From positions 1-5,404 of the forward strand of contig JANMWN010000205.1 of NCBI GenBank assembly GCA_031394045.1: DNA of 5,404 bases, given 5' to 3'. The translations under genes and the position numbers were made by a program. Shown one piece after another: positions 4,253 through 5,404 of this stretch; the first letter of the stretch is position 1, and each line of letters begins with the position of its first letter. Source of the stretch: JANYIP01 sp031394045 (GTDB lineage Bacteria; Actinomycetota; Actinomycetes; Prado026). The notes under the pieces are model-generated. The model searched no databases, was not told where the DNA came from, and saw only the letters and a list, made by a program, of their open reading frames with translations.

Positions 4253-5401
4253 TCAGACCAGGTTGACCTCGGGCCGCGCCCGGTCGGACGCGAACCGGTC
4301 GACGCTGAGCGGGCTGACGTCGACGAACGGCGTCTCCCCCAGCACGAGGTCGCGGATCACCTCGCCGACCGCCGGTGCCTGCAGGAAGCCGTGCCCGGAG
4401 AACCCGGTGGCGTACAGGAACCGGCTGACTCCCGTCGCCTCCCCGATCAGGCCGTTGTGGTCCGGGGTGACCTCGTACAGCCCGGCCCACCCGCTCGTGA
4501 TCCCCAGGGCGAGCAGCGCCGGCGCACGAGCCGCCATCGCCGCCGTCAGGCGCGGCAGCCACGCGTCGGTCAGCGTCAGGTCGAACCCGGCCGGCTCGTC
4601 CGGGTCGGACATCCCGAGCAGCAGGCCGCGCCCCTCGCCGTGGAAGTAGAACGTCGTCGAGAAGTCGATCGTCATCGGTAGGCCCGGCGGCAGCGAGGGG
4701 ACCGGCTCGGTGAACAGGATCTGCCGTCGGTACGGGACGACTGGCAGCGGCGAACCGACCATCTCCCCGATCGCGGCCGACCAGGCGCCGGCCGCACACA
4801 CCACGGTCGAGGTACGGATCGCACCACGCGTGCTCAGCACCGACGTGATCGTCCCGCCTCCGGTCTCGATGCCGACCACCTCGCAGCCGGTCAGCACCCG
4901 AACCCCCAGCCGCCGGGCCGCTGCCGCGTACCCCTGCACCACCGACTCGGGCGTGCAGTGCCCGTCCTCCGGTGAGTACGCCGCAGCCAGCAGCCCATCG
5001 GTCCGGATCAGTGGCGACAACCGGGCCGCCTCGGCGGGGTCGATCATCCGGCTGGGTACGCCCAGCTCGTTCTGCAGCCGCACGCTGGCCTCGAACGTAC
5101 GCACGTCGGCCGGGTCGGACAGCAGGAACAGGTAGCCGACCCGCTGCAGGTCGATGTCCTGGCCCGTCCGCTCGGCGAACCCGCCGAAGGCCGCCAGGCT
5201 GCGTGCCCCCAGCTCGATGTTCACGGCGTCGGAGAACTGTGCGCGTACGCCGCCGGCCGCCTTGCAGGTCGAGCCCGACCCGAGGGCGTCCCGCTCGACC
5301 AGCACGATGTCGGTCACCCCGGCCTCGGCCAGGTGGAAGGCGATGCTCGCCCCGATCACGCCGCCGCCGATCACCACGACCTCGGCCGACGCTGCCAGCA
5401 C
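4253..5401 (-). CDS. FAD-dependent DAO-family oxidoreductase, sarcosine oxidase beta-like
   Basis: From the GTG at 5401 this gives 382 residues, the usual length for the family that oxidises secondary amines or amino acids with FAD (sarcosine, glycine, proline, opines). The N-terminal dinucleotide-binding fold is clear: VVVIGGGVIGASIAFHLAEA (8-27) with the G-x-G-x-x-G glycines at 12, 14 and 17 and acidic E36. The motif GSGSTCKAAGGVRAQFS (41-57) is next to the flavin in relatives. The C-terminal FAD/substrate signatures GWAGLYEVTPDHNGLIG (304-320) and ATGFSGHGFLQAPAVGEVIR (331-350) are those of sarcosine oxidase beta-type enzymes. Near residues 304-316 there is no Cys matching the covalent flavin Cys of monomeric sarcosine oxidase, so non-covalent FAD is likely. 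No signal peptide is visible. The window ends three bases beyond the GTG with the frame still open, so the true start may lie outside. It runs towards the SARP gene, with no sign of shared control. The superfamily is firm; the substrate is open. Confidence 0.9.
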   Translation of the reverse strand: MLAASAEVVVIGGGVIGASIAFHLAEAGVTDIVLVERDALGSGSTCKAAGGVRAQFSDAVNIELGARSLAAFGGFAERTGQDIDLQRVGYLFLLSDPADVRTFEASVRLQNELGVPSRMIDPAEAARLSPLIRTDGLLAAAYSPEDGHCTPESVVQGYAAAARRLGVRVLTGCEVVGIETGGGTITSVLSTRGAIRTSTVVCAAGAWSAAIGEMVGSPLPVVPYRRQILFTEPVPSLPPGLPMTIDFSTTFYFHGEGRGLLLGMSDPDEPAGFDLTLTDAWLPRLTAAMAARAPALLALGITSGWAGLYEVTPDHNGLIGEATGVSRFLYATGFSGHGFLQAPAVGEVIRDLVLGETPFVDVSPLSVDRFASDRARPEVNLV

Positions 5402-5404
5402 CGC

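Overview
The window is about 5.4 kb of very GC-rich DNA with strong G/C preference at third codon positions. It uses GTG as well as ATG starts and carries families typical of actinomycetes: a SARP regulator, an atypical NarL/LuxR regulator, and an ECF-type sigma factor with a small co-encoded partner. It is most likely chromosomal DNA of an actinomycete; I cannot fix the genus. There are six protein genes and no tRNA, rRNA, CRISPR array, transposase or phage gene.

Layout. (1) Positions 2-919, plus strand: the 3' part of an EamA/DMT-type membrane transporter whose start lies before the window. (2) 987-2038, plus strand: a two-gene operon with an ATGA overlap, an ECF-like sigma-70 factor followed by a 155-residue protein with a helical N-terminus and a beta-rich C-terminus. 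(3) 2039-2159: a convergent gap holding a 65-nt near-perfect hairpin, probably a bidirectional terminator. (4) 2160-2777, minus strand: a LuxR/NarL-type regulator with a degenerate receiver domain. (5) 2778-3094: a divergent control region with three separate structured elements, namely a short palindrome next to the luxR ribosome site, a tandem repeat with 9/18-bp period, and a 37-nt hairpin. (6) 3095-4183, plus strand: a SARP regulator that appears to have lost the core of its ATPase domain but kept its far end. (7) 4253-5401, minus strand: a FAD-dependent amine/amino-acid oxidoreductase of the DAO/sarcosine oxidase beta type, running to or just past the window edge.

How it may work. The middle of the window is a regulatory block: a sigma factor with a candidate protein modulator, then two divergent DNA-binding regulators sharing one control region. 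Both regulators look like reduced versions of signal-responsive families: the receiver has no canonical phosphoacceptor and the SARP has no nucleotide-binding core. They may therefore respond to something other than phosphorylation or ATP, or mainly to their own levels. The transporter and the oxidoreductase at the ends are metabolic genes, and nothing in the sequence ties them to the regulators. The best candidates for something little described are the sigma/partner pair and the divergent LuxR/mini-SARP pair with its structured intergenic DNA; both are inferences from sequence alone.
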